Shown here piece by piece: positions 16,719 through 25,986 of a DNA stretch of 64,000 bases. The translations under genes and the position numbers were made by a program. The notes under the pieces were generated by a model, which was given only the letters and a program-made list of their open reading frames with translations, was not told the DNA's origin and made no database searches. Origin of the DNA: Mycobacterium sp. GA-1199 (GTDB lineage: Bacteria > Actinomycetota > Actinomycetes > Mycobacteriales > Mycobacteriaceae); the NCBI RefSeq assembly GCF_001500045.1, contig NZ_LQIX01000018.1, forward strand, positions 1 through 64,000. The letters run 5' to 3'. The first letter of the stretch is position 1. Each line of letters opens with the position of its first letter.

Positions 16719-18554
16719 TCAGCGGGTCGCGCCGTTGATCTGCGGCGTGGAGATCATGCCCTTCTCCACGCCCCACATCAGGGCGATGGTGCGGTACTCG
16801 CCGGTGGAGATCAGATGCGCCAACGCCTGACGCAGCGACTCCGCCAGCCCGGAGCCCTTGGCCACCGGCCAGCCATAGGGCGCGGAGTTGAAGACATCCC
16901 CGGCGGCCTCCAGCGCACCGCCCGAGGTCTTGATCGCGAAGCCCGCGACCGGCGAGTCCGTGGCCATGACGTCGACCTCACCGTTGATCAGCGCCTTGGT
17001 GAGGTCGTCCTGCGTCACGTGGACGACTTCGTCGATGGGCGCCGAGCCGGCGGCCACGCACTCCTTGCTCTTTGCCGGAATCTCCTCGGTCTGCTGAAGC
17101 GTCGCGTACGCCACGCCGATACGGAGCCCGCATGCGTCGGCCGGGGTGAACCCTGACCCCGTCCGCTGCGCCCACAGCGTGCCCGCCTGGAAGTAGGTGA
17201 CGAAGTCGACCGACTCCTCGCGCTCCTTGGTGTCGGTGACCGATGACATGCCGACGTTGAAGTCGCCCGCCCGCACCGACGGCAGGATCGCCTCGAACGC
17301 GGTTTCGCGGTATTCGGGAACCAGGCCCAGGGTTCGGGCGACCGCATTCATCAGATCGACGTCGAAGCCGACGATCTGGCCGTCGGCATCCTTGAATTCG
17401 TTTGGCGCATAAGGGGTGTTGACACCGATGACGAGCTTGCCCGTCGACCGGATGTCCTCGGGCACCGTGGCCGCGATCGATGCCACCGCGCCGTCGGCGG
17501 CGGGCGGCGGCGCTGTGGTCTCTTCGATGCTGGCCGGTCGGGCGCTACCGTCGCCGCGCCACTGCAGTACGCCGAACGTGCCCAGCGCCGCGACCAGCAC
17601 GACCGACGCCGCCACCGCCAACGCCCGGCGCGGCACCCGCCGGACGTTTGTCGGCGTCCGTCGCGCCTGATGTCTGCCGCTGCCCGCGGTGCGCACCGGT
17701 GCGGTGAGCGCCCGGCGTGCGGCGTCGGCGAGGTCGCCGCCCTTCCGATAGCGCTTGGCCGGCGTCTTGGCCATGCCTTTGGCGATGACCTCGTCGAAGG
17801 CGGCCAATCGCGGGTCGACGGCCGACGGCTTCGGCACGTCCTTGTTCGTGTGGCCGGCGATCTGCTGCTCGAGGCTGTCGGCGGGATATGGGCGCACGCC
17901 GGTCAGGCACTCGTAGAGCACGCATGCCAATGCGTAGATGTCGGCGGTCTGATCGACCGGTTTGCCCTCGAAGCGTTCGGGGGCCATGTAGGCCATCGTC
18001 CCGAGCGTGCTGCCCGCGGTGGTCAAGCCCTTCTCACCCGCGCTGCGGGCCAGGCCGAAGTCGATGAGGTACACGAATTGGCGTTCGGTGACCAAGATGT
18101 TCGACGGCTTGATGTCGCGGTGGATCAGGCCGCGGGCGTGCGCGGCGTCGAGCGCCATCGCCACCTGTTCGACGATCTTGACCGCCAGCGTCGTGTCGAG
18201 CGGGCGTTTACCGGCGTCCTTGAGGATGGCGCCCAAGTTGCGGCCCTCGATGAGGCGCATGTCGAGGTAGAGGCGGCCGTCGATCTCGCCGAATCCGTGG
18301 ATCGGCACGACGTGCGGGTCGTTGAGCCCGGCGGCGGCCTGCGACTCGCGCCGGAAGCGCTGTTGGAAGATCTCGTCGGCGGCCATGGACGGCGGCAACA
18401 CCTTCAGCGCGACGATGCGGTCGGTCTTGGTGTCATAGGCGCGATAGACCTCGCCCATACCGCCGCGGCCGATCAACTCCTGCAGCTGGTAGTGCCCGAA
18501 TGGTGTCGCGTCCACCGTCTCTATTAACCCCTCGACAGCGGCCAAACCCCGCAT
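16719..18554 (-). CDS. Receptor Ser/Thr protein kinase with extracytoplasmic amino-acid-binding (SBP family 3) domain
   Basis: A 611-residue fusion. Residues about 20-285 are a Hanks-type kinase: GRGGMG loop at 29-34, Lys51, HRD 145-147, DFG 165-167, APE at 191-193. A basic linker leads to one transmembrane helix (about 311-331). Residues about 365-605 form a periplasmic solute-binding domain of the GlnH/amino-acid type (KLVIGVNTPYAPNEFKD, GFDVDLMNAVARTLG, DFNVGMSSVTDT). This gives the architecture of a receptor kinase whose sensor is an amino-acid-binding lobe, analogous to PASTA-domain PknB. Ligand and targets are unknown. Confidence 0.92.
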   Translation of the reverse strand: MRGLAAVEGLIETVDATPFGHYQLQELIGRGGMGEVYRAYDTKTDRIVALKVLPPSMAADEIFQQRFRRESQAAAGLNDPHVVPIHGFGEIDGRLYLDMRLIEGRNLGAILKDAGKRPLDTTLAVKIVEQVAMALDAAHARGLIHRDIKPSNILVTERQFVYLIDFGLARSAGEKGLTTAGSTLGTMAYMAPERFEGKPVDQTADIYALACVLYECLTGVRPYPADSLEQQIAGHTNKDVPKPSAVDPRLAAFDEVIAKGMAKTPAKRYRKGGDLADAARRALTAPVRTAGSGRHQARRTPTNVRRVPRRALAVAASVVLVAALGTFGVLQWRGDGSARPASIEETTAPPPAADGAVASIAATVPEDIRSTGKLVIGVNTPYAPNEFKDADGQIVGFDVDLMNAVARTLGLVPEYRETAFEAILPSVRAGDFNVGMSSVTDTKEREESVDFVTYFQAGTLWAQRTGSGFTPADACGLRIGVAYATLQQTEEIPAKSKECVAAGSAPIDEVVHVTQDDLTKALINGEVDVMATDSPVAGFAIKTSGGALEAAGDVFNSAPYGWPVAKGSGLAESLRQALAHLISTGEYRTIALMWGVEKGMISTPQINGATR

Positions 18555-18868
18555 CGTGTGTCGATTGAAGTTACATCATGTTTTGCCAGGATCTCTTTAT
18601 ATTCTGCGCTGTTGTTTGCCGGCGGCCTCGGGCCTGCCGTGGTGGTGCTCCCGAGGGCGTGATGGGTCCCGGTGGGATGAGTTGCTGACGGTGTCGGTGG
18701 TGGCCGGTCTTTTGCGCCGACGATCCGCGAGCGACCGCCTTTGTACGGCCGAACGCGGGGTGTCGGTGCACAGACACGGTCGCTCGCGGAGTTGGAGATG
18801 GTCGCTCGCGGGGGCTGGAGGCGGGGATTTGAGGTTTGAGCTCTGCAGATGGTGGTAACAGCACCGTC
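18555..18868. other. Intergenic region with related inverted and direct repeats
   Basis: These 314 nt separate the divergent kinase and collagen-like genes and should hold both promoters. CCGCGAGCGACC at 18725-18736 recurs inverted as GGTCGCTCGCGG at 18778-18789 and again at 18800-18811. No coding frame with convincing composition is visible. Confidence 0.5.
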
Positions 18869-19414
18869 ATGTTGACCAACCTGAAGAAGATTTCACCGCT
18901 CTTCGTAGCCGGTGCGGCGGCTGCTGCGATCGCCGCCGCGCCTGCAGGCTTTGCTTCGCCGTCGTTCCTCCCGACCGGTGGCCCCTCGGGCTGCGTCGAC
19001 CCCGCGGGCACGGGCTGCGCGGTCGCCCCTGCCCCAGCGCCCGCTCCCGCACCCGCGCCGGGTATGTGGACACCGCCGCCTCCTCCGGGTGCTCCGGCCG
19101 CGGCCGGAGCGGTTCCCGGCGGACCCGCCGGTGTGGCCGGACCCGAGGGCGCGGCGGGCGCGATCCCCGGCGGACCGGCCGGCGTGGCCGGACCCGAAGG
19201 TGCCGCGGGCGCCATCCCCGGCGGCCCCGCGGGCGCGGCCGGACCGCAGGGCGCGACGGGCGCCATCCCCGGCGGCCCGGGTGGCACAGCCGGACCCGAA
19301 GGTGCCGCGGGCGCCATTCCCGGCGGACCGTCCGGCGTCGCCGGACCGCAAGGCGCCGCCGGGTGCATTCCCGGAGTCGGTTGCGGCAGCGTGCCCGCCA
19401 CCGACATCCCCTGA
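18869..19414 (+). CDS. Secreted collagen-like Gly/Ala/Pro repeat protein
   Basis: 181 residues from the ATG at 18869. A signal peptide ([20 protein letters not shown]...FASP) is followed by an Ala-Pro run and a PPPPPG stretch. Then come five or so tandem units of about 20 residues of the kind [17 protein letters not shown], with the Gly-X-Y periodicity of bacterial collagen-like proteins broken by the IPGGP hinge. Two Cys pairs lie near the start and end of the mature chain (PSGCVD..GTGCAV and GCIPGVGCG). A cell-wall or matrix role is likely but not shown. Its neighbours give no functional clue. Confidence 0.75.
   Translation: MLTNLKKISPLFVAGAAAAAIAAAPAGFASPSFLPTGGPSGCVDPAGTGCAVAPAPAPAPAPAPGMWTPPPPPGAPAAAGAVPGGPAGVAGPEGAAGAIPGGPAGVAGPEGAAGAIPGGPAGAAGPQGATGAIPGGPGGTAGPEGAAGAIPGGPSGVAGPQGAAGCIPGVGCGSVPATDIP
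19110..19380 (+). repeat. Tandem ~60-bp coding repeats in the collagen-like gene
   Basis: About four and a half consecutive units of roughly 60 bp encode GAIPGGP(A/G/S)G(V/A/T)AGP(E/Q)GA(A/T). They are close enough at DNA level to allow slippage, so copy number may differ between strains. Confidence 0.7.
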
Positions 19415-20800
19415 TCAGTTCTGCGTCGCGGGTGACGTGTCGGCGGTGGCGGATCTTGATGCAGCTTGATCCGCCGCCGTTGACGCGACAATCTTCCTCG
19501 CCGACACCGTGATTCGCGCACCGCGATGCGGTGTCATGATCACGTGCTTGAGCTTCTGCCGTTCGCCTGAAGAGGTGGTCGTCGCCAGCTCGACGCGGCG
19601 AAGCACCTCACGCAGCACCACGCGCATCTCCACCATCGCGAATCCCGCACCGAGACAACGACGATTGCCGCCACCGAACGGGAACCACGTCGTCGGGCTC
19701 AGCGTCGCACCGACCATGCGATCCGGATCTAAACGGTCGGGGTCGGGGTAGATAGCGGCATCGTCGTGCACCAGCGTGATGCTCGGAACCACCATCACCC
19801 CCGCGGGCAGCCGATAGCCGGCGATCTGCACCGGCTCGGTGAGGATTCGGCCGACGTCGGGAACGACCGGGCGGATCCGCAGCGTCTCCTTCGCGATCGC
19901 GTCCAGATACTCGTCGTCGCCGGATTCCGCCGCCCGCACAGCCTTTGACAACACATCCGGATTGCGGGTCAAGCGCTCAAGTGCCCAGGACAACCCGGTC
20001 GCGGTGGTGTCATGTCCGGCGACCAGCAGCGTGATCAGTTGATCGCGCAGCTCTCGATCGCTCATCCCGGCGCCGTCGTCGACCCCGGCGCGCACCAGCA
20101 TCGCCAGTGCATCGGTGCGCTCGGCGAGATTCGGATCGGCGCGACGGTCCGCGATCTCGGCATACAGGAGTTGGTCGGCGCGATCCATGTTGCGGCGCAA
20201 CCGCTGCCAGAGTCGGTGTCTCAGCAGCTTGGGTTTGGCGATCGCCACCGACGCCCACGGCCCGACGTTCAGCAGTTGCGGCATCACCTCGCGCAGTGCG
20301 GCCAGCCGTTGCGGATCGCTGGCGCCGATTACGGTCCGCAGGATCACCTCGAGGGTGATCTCCGACATCTTCGGCGCCACCGAGAACGGCCTGCCGACCG
20401 GCCAACCGGCGATGTTCTCCGCCGCGATCTCGGCCATTATGTCGGCTTGCCGCGCGACCGCGTCACGGTGGAACGGCGCCATCATCAGTCGGCGGCGCTC
20501 GCGGTGCACCTCGTCGTCGACGACGAGCACCGAGCTGTCCCCCAAGAGTCCTGCCAGCATCGAATTCGCTTCGCCGGCATGGTAGATCCGCGGGTCACCG
20601 GCGAACACCGTCTTGATGTCGGCGGGATCGGAGAGATAGACCATCGAGCCCACCATGGAATTGGTCAGCGTGAACACGTTGCCGTAACGGCGTTGGCAGA
20701 TCGACACGATCTGCGGCCACCACCGCATCATCAGCAACAGCATTGCGAACGACGGGAACCGAGGACCCGGCGGCAGCGCCGTCGCCGTTGTTGTACTCAT
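19415..20800 (-). CDS. Cytochrome P450 (CYP137/CYP138-like)
   Basis: A 461-residue haem monooxygenase. Signatures are the I-helix [17 protein letters not shown], the ExxR motif KETLR and the haem-ligand loop [14 protein letters not shown]. The N-terminal [10 protein letters not shown] segment and overall pattern resemble M. tuberculosis CYP137/CYP138 rather than the CYP125/142 sterol group. The substrate is unknown. ATG at 20798-20800. It has no adjacent ferredoxin or reductase gene, so it must use redox partners encoded elsewhere. The stop abuts the end of the collagen-like gene. Confidence 0.92.
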   Translation of the reverse strand: MSTTTATALPPGPRFPSFAMLLLMMRWWPQIVSICQRRYGNVFTLTNSMVGSMVYLSDPADIKTVFAGDPRIYHAGEANSMLAGLLGDSSVLVVDDEVHRERRRLMMAPFHRDAVARQADIMAEIAAENIAGWPVGRPFSVAPKMSEITLEVILRTVIGASDPQRLAALREVMPQLLNVGPWASVAIAKPKLLRHRLWQRLRRNMDRADQLLYAEIADRRADPNLAERTDALAMLVRAGVDDGAGMSDRELRDQLITLLVAGHDTTATGLSWALERLTRNPDVLSKAVRAAESGDDEYLDAIAKETLRIRPVVPDVGRILTEPVQIAGYRLPAGVMVVPSITLVHDDAAIYPDPDRLDPDRMVGATLSPTTWFPFGGGNRRCLGAGFAMVEMRVVLREVLRRVELATTTSSGERQKLKHVIMTPHRGARITVSARKIVASTAADQAASRSATADTSPATQN

Positions 20801-20892
20801 GCCTAATAGAGTACGAGCGGGTCGCGCATTTGGGAACAGCCGCTTCTTGCGTCTACGGCGACCCGAGTAACGCCCCCCGTATCGGGTAGATC

Positions 20893-22356
20893 GTGCCCAT
20901 GAGCAATTATCCCGCCTTCGACACCATCCCGATCGGCAAGCAGTGGCGTGCCGGCTCGTCGGGCAAGACCCGGCAGGACAGCGACCCCTACACCGGCGAT
21001 GTGCTGACCGAGATCCCGCAGGCCGACGCCGACGATCTCGACGAGGCGTACGCGACTGCCGAAGCAGCACAACGGGATTGGGCGGCACAACCGCCCATGG
21101 CCCGCGCTCAGGTGATGCGCGACGCCGCCGACGTGATGGGCGACCGCAAGGACGAGATCACCGACTGGTTGGTCCGCGAGACCGGCGGCACCCTGGCCAA
21201 GGCCGAACTCGAGTGGAACCTCGTGCGCTCGGTGCTGTGGGAAGCCTCGTCGATGCCCCACCACGTCGAGGGCAAGATCATGCCGTCGGACATCCCCGGC
21301 AAGGAGAGCCGCATCTACCGCGAGCCCGTCGGTGTGGTCGCGGTGATCTCGCCGTGGAACTTCCCAATGCAACTGTCGAACCGTTCGGTGGCGCCCGCAC
21401 TCGCCGTCGGCAACGCGGTGGTGCTCAAACCCGCGGGCGACACCCCGGTCACCGGCGGTCTGCTGCTGGCGCGGATCTTCGAGGAGGCCGGCCTGCCGCC
21501 GGGCCTGTTGTCTGTGGTCATCGGATCGGGCTCGGATATCGGCGACGCGATCGTGGCGCACCCGACAGCGCGCGTCGTCTCGTTCACCGGCTCCACACCC
21601 GTCGGCGAGGGCATCGCGGCCAAGGCTGGGATCAAGCGCACCGCACTCGAACTCGGCGGCAACGGTCCCATCGTCGTGCTCGAGGACGCCGATCTCGACC
21701 TCGCGGTGCGGGCCGCGGTGTTCGGCTCCTTCTTCCACCAGGGCCAGATCTGCATGATCGGCAACCGGACGATCGTCGACACTCGTGTCTTCGACGAGTT
21801 CCTTGACCGTTTCGTCGACCGGACCAAACAGCTGCGCGTCGGCGATCCGCGAGATCCACAGACCGACCTCGGCCCGATCATCAACAGCTCACAGGTGGAG
21901 TCGATCCAGGACAAGCTCGATCGAGCCCGCGGCGACGGCGCCTCCCTGCTGACCGGCGGCGATCCATTCGGCCCGACCGGCCAGTGCCTACCACCGCACA
22001 TCCTCACCGGCTCCAACGACGTGGCGACCGCCCGCGAGGAGGTCTTCGGGCCGGTGATGACGGTGGTCCGGGCCGACGGCGACGAGGACGCGCTGCGGCT
22101 GGCCAACGCCACCGAATACGGGCTGTCGTCGGCGGTCTTCAGCGGCGACATCGAACGCGCGGTGCGCTTCGCCCGTCGCATCGACACCGGGATGACCCAC
22201 GTCAACGACGCGCCGGTCAACGACGACGCCAACACGGCCTTCGGCGGGGAGAAGGCGTCCGGGATCGGTCGCTTCGGCGGCCAGTGGGCCGTCGACGAAT
22301 TCACCACCGAACACTGGATCTCCGTACAGCACGAGCCGAGGCAGTACGCGATCTGA
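20893..22356 (+). CDS. Aldehyde dehydrogenase (NAD(P)-dependent, benzaldehyde/vanillin type)
   Basis: A 487-residue ALDH oxidising an aldehyde to the acid. It has the cofactor-binding SPWNFPMQLSNRS and SFTGSTPVGEGIA motifs, the general-base Glu in LELGGNGP and the nucleophile Cys in HQGQICM. HQGQICM is typical of aryl-aldehyde dehydrogenases such as XylC/Vdh, so an aromatic substrate is possible. The start may be the GTG at 20893 or the ATG two codons later. It is divergent from the P450 with 92 nt between starts, so the pair could serve one pathway. Confidence 0.9.
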   Translation: MPMSNYPAFDTIPIGKQWRAGSSGKTRQDSDPYTGDVLTEIPQADADDLDEAYATAEAAQRDWAAQPPMARAQVMRDAADVMGDRKDEITDWLVRETGGTLAKAELEWNLVRSVLWEASSMPHHVEGKIMPSDIPGKESRIYREPVGVVAVISPWNFPMQLSNRSVAPALAVGNAVVLKPAGDTPVTGGLLLARIFEEAGLPPGLLSVVIGSGSDIGDAIVAHPTARVVSFTGSTPVGEGIAAKAGIKRTALELGGNGPIVVLEDADLDLAVRAAVFGSFFHQGQICMIGNRTIVDTRVFDEFLDRFVDRTKQLRVGDPRDPQTDLGPIINSSQVESIQDKLDRARGDGASLLTGGDPFGPTGQCLPPHILTGSNDVATAREEVFGPVMTVVRADGDEDALRLANATEYGLSSAVFSGDIERAVRFARRIDTGMTHVNDAPVNDDANTAFGGEKASGIGRFGGQWAVDEFTTEHWISVQHEPRQYAI

Positions 22357-22462
22357 CTTCGCGGTCCCCGGTCGGCCAATGAGCCGCTTTCCACGGGTCA
22401 GCGGCTAAGTTGACGGCGGGTCGTTACCGACGTGGCCCCCGACCGGAGAAGATCGTTGATAC

Positions 22463-24838
22463 ATGCGCGTTGACGGACGGGATATCGCCGTCTCCGGCAG
22501 CCTGCTGCAGCCTTTGACGAGGCGGACCAACGACATCGTCCGCGTCGTGCTGGCCGCGCTGCTCCTCGCGGTCGTCATCACCGGCTCGCTGATCACCCGC
22601 AACGAGTGGGTGGCGCTGGAACGCTCGATCTCCGAGATCGTCGCGGTCCTGACGCCGACCCAGGCCAACCTGGTGTACCTCGTCTACGGCATCGCGATCG
22701 TCGCGCTGCCGTTCGTCATCCTGGTCAGCCTGATCCTGTCGCGGCAGTGGAAGCTGCTCGGCGCCTACGCCGCGGCGGCCGTCATCGCCGGCTCCGCGTT
22801 GTCGATCAGCGGTCTGGGGCTGACGGCGCCGCGCTGGCATTTCGACCTGTCCGGACGCCTTGACACGTTCGCCTCCCAATTCGTCGACGACCCGCGCTGG
22901 ATCGCGATGCTCGCCGCGGTGCTCACCGTCTCCGGGCCTTGGCTGCCTGCCCGCTGGCGGCGCTGGTGGTGGGCGCTGCTGCTCGCGTTCGTGCCGATTC
23001 ACCTGGTGGTCAGCGCGGTGGTGCCGGCCCGCTCGCTCATGGGGCTGGCCGCCGGGTGGTTCGTCGGGGCCCTGGTGGTGCTGGTCGTCGGAACCCCGGG
23101 CTTGGAGGTGCCCCTCGACGGAGCGGTGCGGGCGATGGCGCGGCGCGGTTGCGTCGTCACCGGCTTGCAGGTGGTGCGCCCCGCCGGGGCCGGACCGCTC
23201 GTGCTCACCGCCACCTGCCAAGACCAGCAGGCCGCCGCGGTGATGGAACTGTACGGACCGCACCAGCGCGGCGGCGGTGTGTTGCTGCAGCTCTGGCGCA
23301 AGGTGCGGTTGCGCGACCGGGAGACCGCGCCGCTGCACGCGTCGATGCGCCGCCTCGTCGAGCACCGCGCGTTGATGGCCATCGCGATCGGCGAGCTCAA
23401 GATCGCCAACGCCTCGACGATCGCCGTCGCCGCGCTGGACCGGGGCTGGACGCTGTACGCCCACACCCCGCCCCGCGGGATCCCGATCAGCGAGTGCACC
23501 GACTCGATACCCGTCGGCCGGGTGTGGGAGTCGCTGCGCGAACTGCACGATTGCCAGATCTCGCACGGCGACTTGCGGAGCAGCGAGATCACCGTCGACG
23601 GTGACGCGGTGCTGTTCGGCGGATTCGACAACGCCGAGTACGGCGCGACCGACGCCCAGTTGCGCAGCGACATCGCCCAACTTCTGGTGACGACGACGCA
23701 TCTCTACGACGCGGGTTCGGCGGTGCGGGCGGCGATCGACGCATTCGGCAACGACGCGGTGCTGACCGCGTCCCGGCGGTTGACCATGGCCGCGATGCCG
23801 ATGCGCATCCGCAACTCCGTGACCGACGCCAAGGCCGTCATCTCCACCGTGCGCGACGAGGTGAAGCGTCAGACCCGCGTGGACGAGATCCGCACCGAGA
23901 CCGTCACGCGGTTCACCCGCAGCCAGGTGATCCAGCTGGTACTGCTGGCCGCGCTGGTCTACGTCGCGTACCCGTTCCTGTCCTCGGTGCCGACGTTCGT
24001 CACCGAACTGCGGACCGCGAACTGGTGGTGGGCCCTACTCGGGCTGGCCGCCACGAGCCTGACGTATCTCGGTGCGGCGGCGGCACTTTGGGCGTGTGCC
24101 GATGGGCTGGTCAGCCTGTGGGGGCTCATCGTCATGCAGGTGGCCAACAAGTTCGCCGCCACCACGACGCCCGCGGGAGTGGGCGGGCTGGCGTTGTCCG
24201 CGCGGTATCTGCAGAAGGGCGGAGTGAGCCCGATGCGCGCCACCACCGCGGTGGCGCTGCAGCAGTCGGTTCAGGTCATCACCCACCTGGGGTTGCTCAT
24301 CTTCTTCTCCACGGCGGCCGGCGTATCGGCGGACCTGTCGCGCTTCGTTCCCAACGTGACGTTGCTGTACCTGATCGGCGGGGTGCTGCTCGGTTTGGTC
24401 GGGACATTTCTGTTGGTGCCGAAGCTGCGACGGTGGCTGTCGACGGCGGTGCGGCCGCGGCTGGAGGAGGTGGTCGGACACCTCATCGCGCTGGCTCGCG
24501 AACCCCGACGACTGGCAATCATCATGGCCGGTTGTGCGGCGACGACGCTGGGCAACGCGTTCGCGCTGTGGGCGGCGATCGAGGCCTTCGGCGGTGACAC
24601 GTCGTTCATCACTGTCACCGTGGTGACGATGGTCGGCGGCACGCTGGCCTCGGCCGCGCCGACTCCGGGCGGGATCGGCGCGGTCGAGGCGGCGCTGATC
24701 GGCGGCCTGGCGGCGTTCGGCATGCCCGCCGCCGTCGCCGTGCCGTCGGTTCTGCTCTATCGGGTGGTGACGATCTGGCTGCCGGTTTTCATCGGTTGGC
24801 AGGTGATGCGCTGGATGACCCGGAACTCGAAAATCTAG
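22463..24838 (+). CDS. Membrane fusion: helices, kinase-like domain, and MprF-type (UPF0104) flippase domain
   Basis: 791 residues in three parts. Residues about 25-205 carry six hydrophobic helices. Residues about 205-450 form a soluble kinase-like domain with H368-G-D as in the catalytic loop, but the DFG position reads FGGFDN, so activity is doubtful. Residues about 475-790 are the lysylphosphatidylglycerol-synthase-type transmembrane domain, with TTTPAGVGGLALSARYL and ASAAPTPGGIGAVEAALIGG signatures. No aminoacyl-transferase domain is present, so it is likely a lipid translocator with a regulatory cytoplasmic module. It lies 121 nt before the mycolate methyltransferases on the same strand. 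Confidence 0.8.
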   Translation: MRVDGRDIAVSGSLLQPLTRRTNDIVRVVLAALLLAVVITGSLITRNEWVALERSISEIVAVLTPTQANLVYLVYGIAIVALPFVILVSLILSRQWKLLGAYAAAAVIAGSALSISGLGLTAPRWHFDLSGRLDTFASQFVDDPRWIAMLAAVLTVSGPWLPARWRRWWWALLLAFVPIHLVVSAVVPARSLMGLAAGWFVGALVVLVVGTPGLEVPLDGAVRAMARRGCVVTGLQVVRPAGAGPLVLTATCQDQQAAAVMELYGPHQRGGGVLLQLWRKVRLRDRETAPLHASMRRLVEHRALMAIAIGELKIANASTIAVAALDRGWTLYAHTPPRGIPISECTDSIPVGRVWESLRELHDCQISHGDLRSSEITVDGDAVLFGGFDNAEYGATDAQLRSDIAQLLVTTTHLYDAGSAVRAAIDAFGNDAVLTASRRLTMAAMPMRIRNSVTDAKAVISTVRDEVKRQTRVDEIRTETVTRFTRSQVIQLVLLAALVYVAYPFLSSVPTFVTELRTANWWWALLGLAATSLTYLGAAAALWACADGLVSLWGLIVMQVANKFAATTTPAGVGGLALSARYLQKGGVSPMRATTAVALQQSVQVITHLGLLIFFSTAAGVSADLSRFVPNVTLLYLIGGVLLGLVGTFLLVPKLRRWLSTAVRPRLEEVVGHLIALAREPRRLAIIMAGCAATTLGNAFALWAAIEAFGGDTSFITVTVVTMVGGTLASAAPTPGGIGAVEAALIGGLAAFGMPAAVAVPSVLLYRVVTIWLPVFIGWQVMRWMTRNSKI

Positions 24839-24959
24839 TCCGATGTCGTGTGCCGCCCATCACCACCGCAATGGTCGGAGGTACTGTTTCACCATCGTGT
24901 CGAAGAAAACTGCGCGATAGTCGAATATTCGTCCCTCGATCAGTTTCTAAGGGTGGACC

Positions 24960-25904
24960 GTGGTGGGAACCTCAGATACACAGCAGAGCTCGACAGAACA
25001 GGCGCAGTCGAAGTGGCTGTCCAAATCCGCAGCGCAGACGCGGGGATCGGACAAAAAGGAAGTCCAGTTCCACTACGACATCTCCAACGAGTTCTTCAAG
25101 CTCTGGCAGGACCCGTCGCAGACCTACAGCTGCGCCTACTTCGAGAAAGACGACTACACGCTGGAGCAGGCGCAGCTCGCGAAGGTCGACCTGTCACTGG
25201 GCAAGCTGGGCCTGCAGCCCGGAATGACGCTGCTCGACATCGGCTGCGGTTGGGGTTCGACGATCCAGCGGGCCGTGGAGAAGTACGACGTGAACGTCAT
25301 CGGCCTCACGCTGAGCGAGAACCAGAAGCGTCACATCGAGGAGAACCGGTTCGCCAACATCAAGAGCGACCGGAAGATGGAAGTCCGGTTGCAGCCGTGG
25401 GAGGAATTCGAGGGCCGGGTCGACCGGATCGTCTCGATCGGCGCGTTCGAGCACTTCGGCTTCAACAAGTACGACGACTACTTCAAGAAGACCTTCAACT
25501 GGATGCCCGACGACGGCGTGATGATGCTACACACGATCATCATTCCCGAGGACGAGGAGATCAAGGCGAAAGGCCTGCCGCTGACCATGTCCCGGGTGAG
25601 ATTCATCAAGTTCATCATGGACGAGATTTATCCCGGCGGACGTTTGCCACTGGCCTCGATGGTGCGGGAGCACGCAAACAAGGCCGGCTACACGGTCACC
25701 CGTGAGCAGCACCTGCAGTCGCACTACGTCAAGACGCTCGATACCTGGGCAGCCAACTTGGAGGCGAAAAAGGACGAGGCCATCGAGATCACCAACGAGC
25801 AGATCTACGAGCGCTTCCGCAAATACTTGACCGGCTGCGCCGATCTTTTCCGCGACGGCTACACCGACGTCGCTCAGTTCACATGCGAGAAGGCGGCTGC
25901 TTAG
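24960..25904 (+). CDS. Mycolic acid methyltransferase (PcaA/CmaA2-like cyclopropane synthase)
   Basis: A 314-residue SAM-dependent enzyme acting on meromycolate chains. It contains the conserved [20 protein letters not shown], the SAM motif [10 protein letters not shown], and [15 protein letters not shown] with the Glu that coordinates the active-site bicarbonate in this family. MMLHTI keeps the His found in CmaA1/PcaA. RGLPLTM-like text ([20 protein letters not shown]) is closest to PcaA, while the C-terminal [14 protein letters not shown] recalls CmaA2. Cyclopropanation of a mycolate double bond is the best guess. The GTG start is chosen for the AAGGGTGG before it. Confidence 0.9.
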   Translation: MVGTSDTQQSSTEQAQSKWLSKSAAQTRGSDKKEVQFHYDISNEFFKLWQDPSQTYSCAYFEKDDYTLEQAQLAKVDLSLGKLGLQPGMTLLDIGCGWGSTIQRAVEKYDVNVIGLTLSENQKRHIEENRFANIKSDRKMEVRLQPWEEFEGRVDRIVSIGAFEHFGFNKYDDYFKKTFNWMPDDGVMMLHTIIIPEDEEIKAKGLPLTMSRVRFIKFIMDEIYPGGRLPLASMVREHANKAGYTVTREQHLQSHYVKTLDTWAANLEAKKDEAIEITNEQIYERFRKYLTGCADLFRDGYTDVAQFTCEKAAA

Positions 25905-25986
25905 CCGGGTTAGGCAAAGTGCGATATAACACTTGGTCGTTACGGGGTCGTCGGGGTCGCGTAACCGCATAGGAGGCCAAAGGAAC

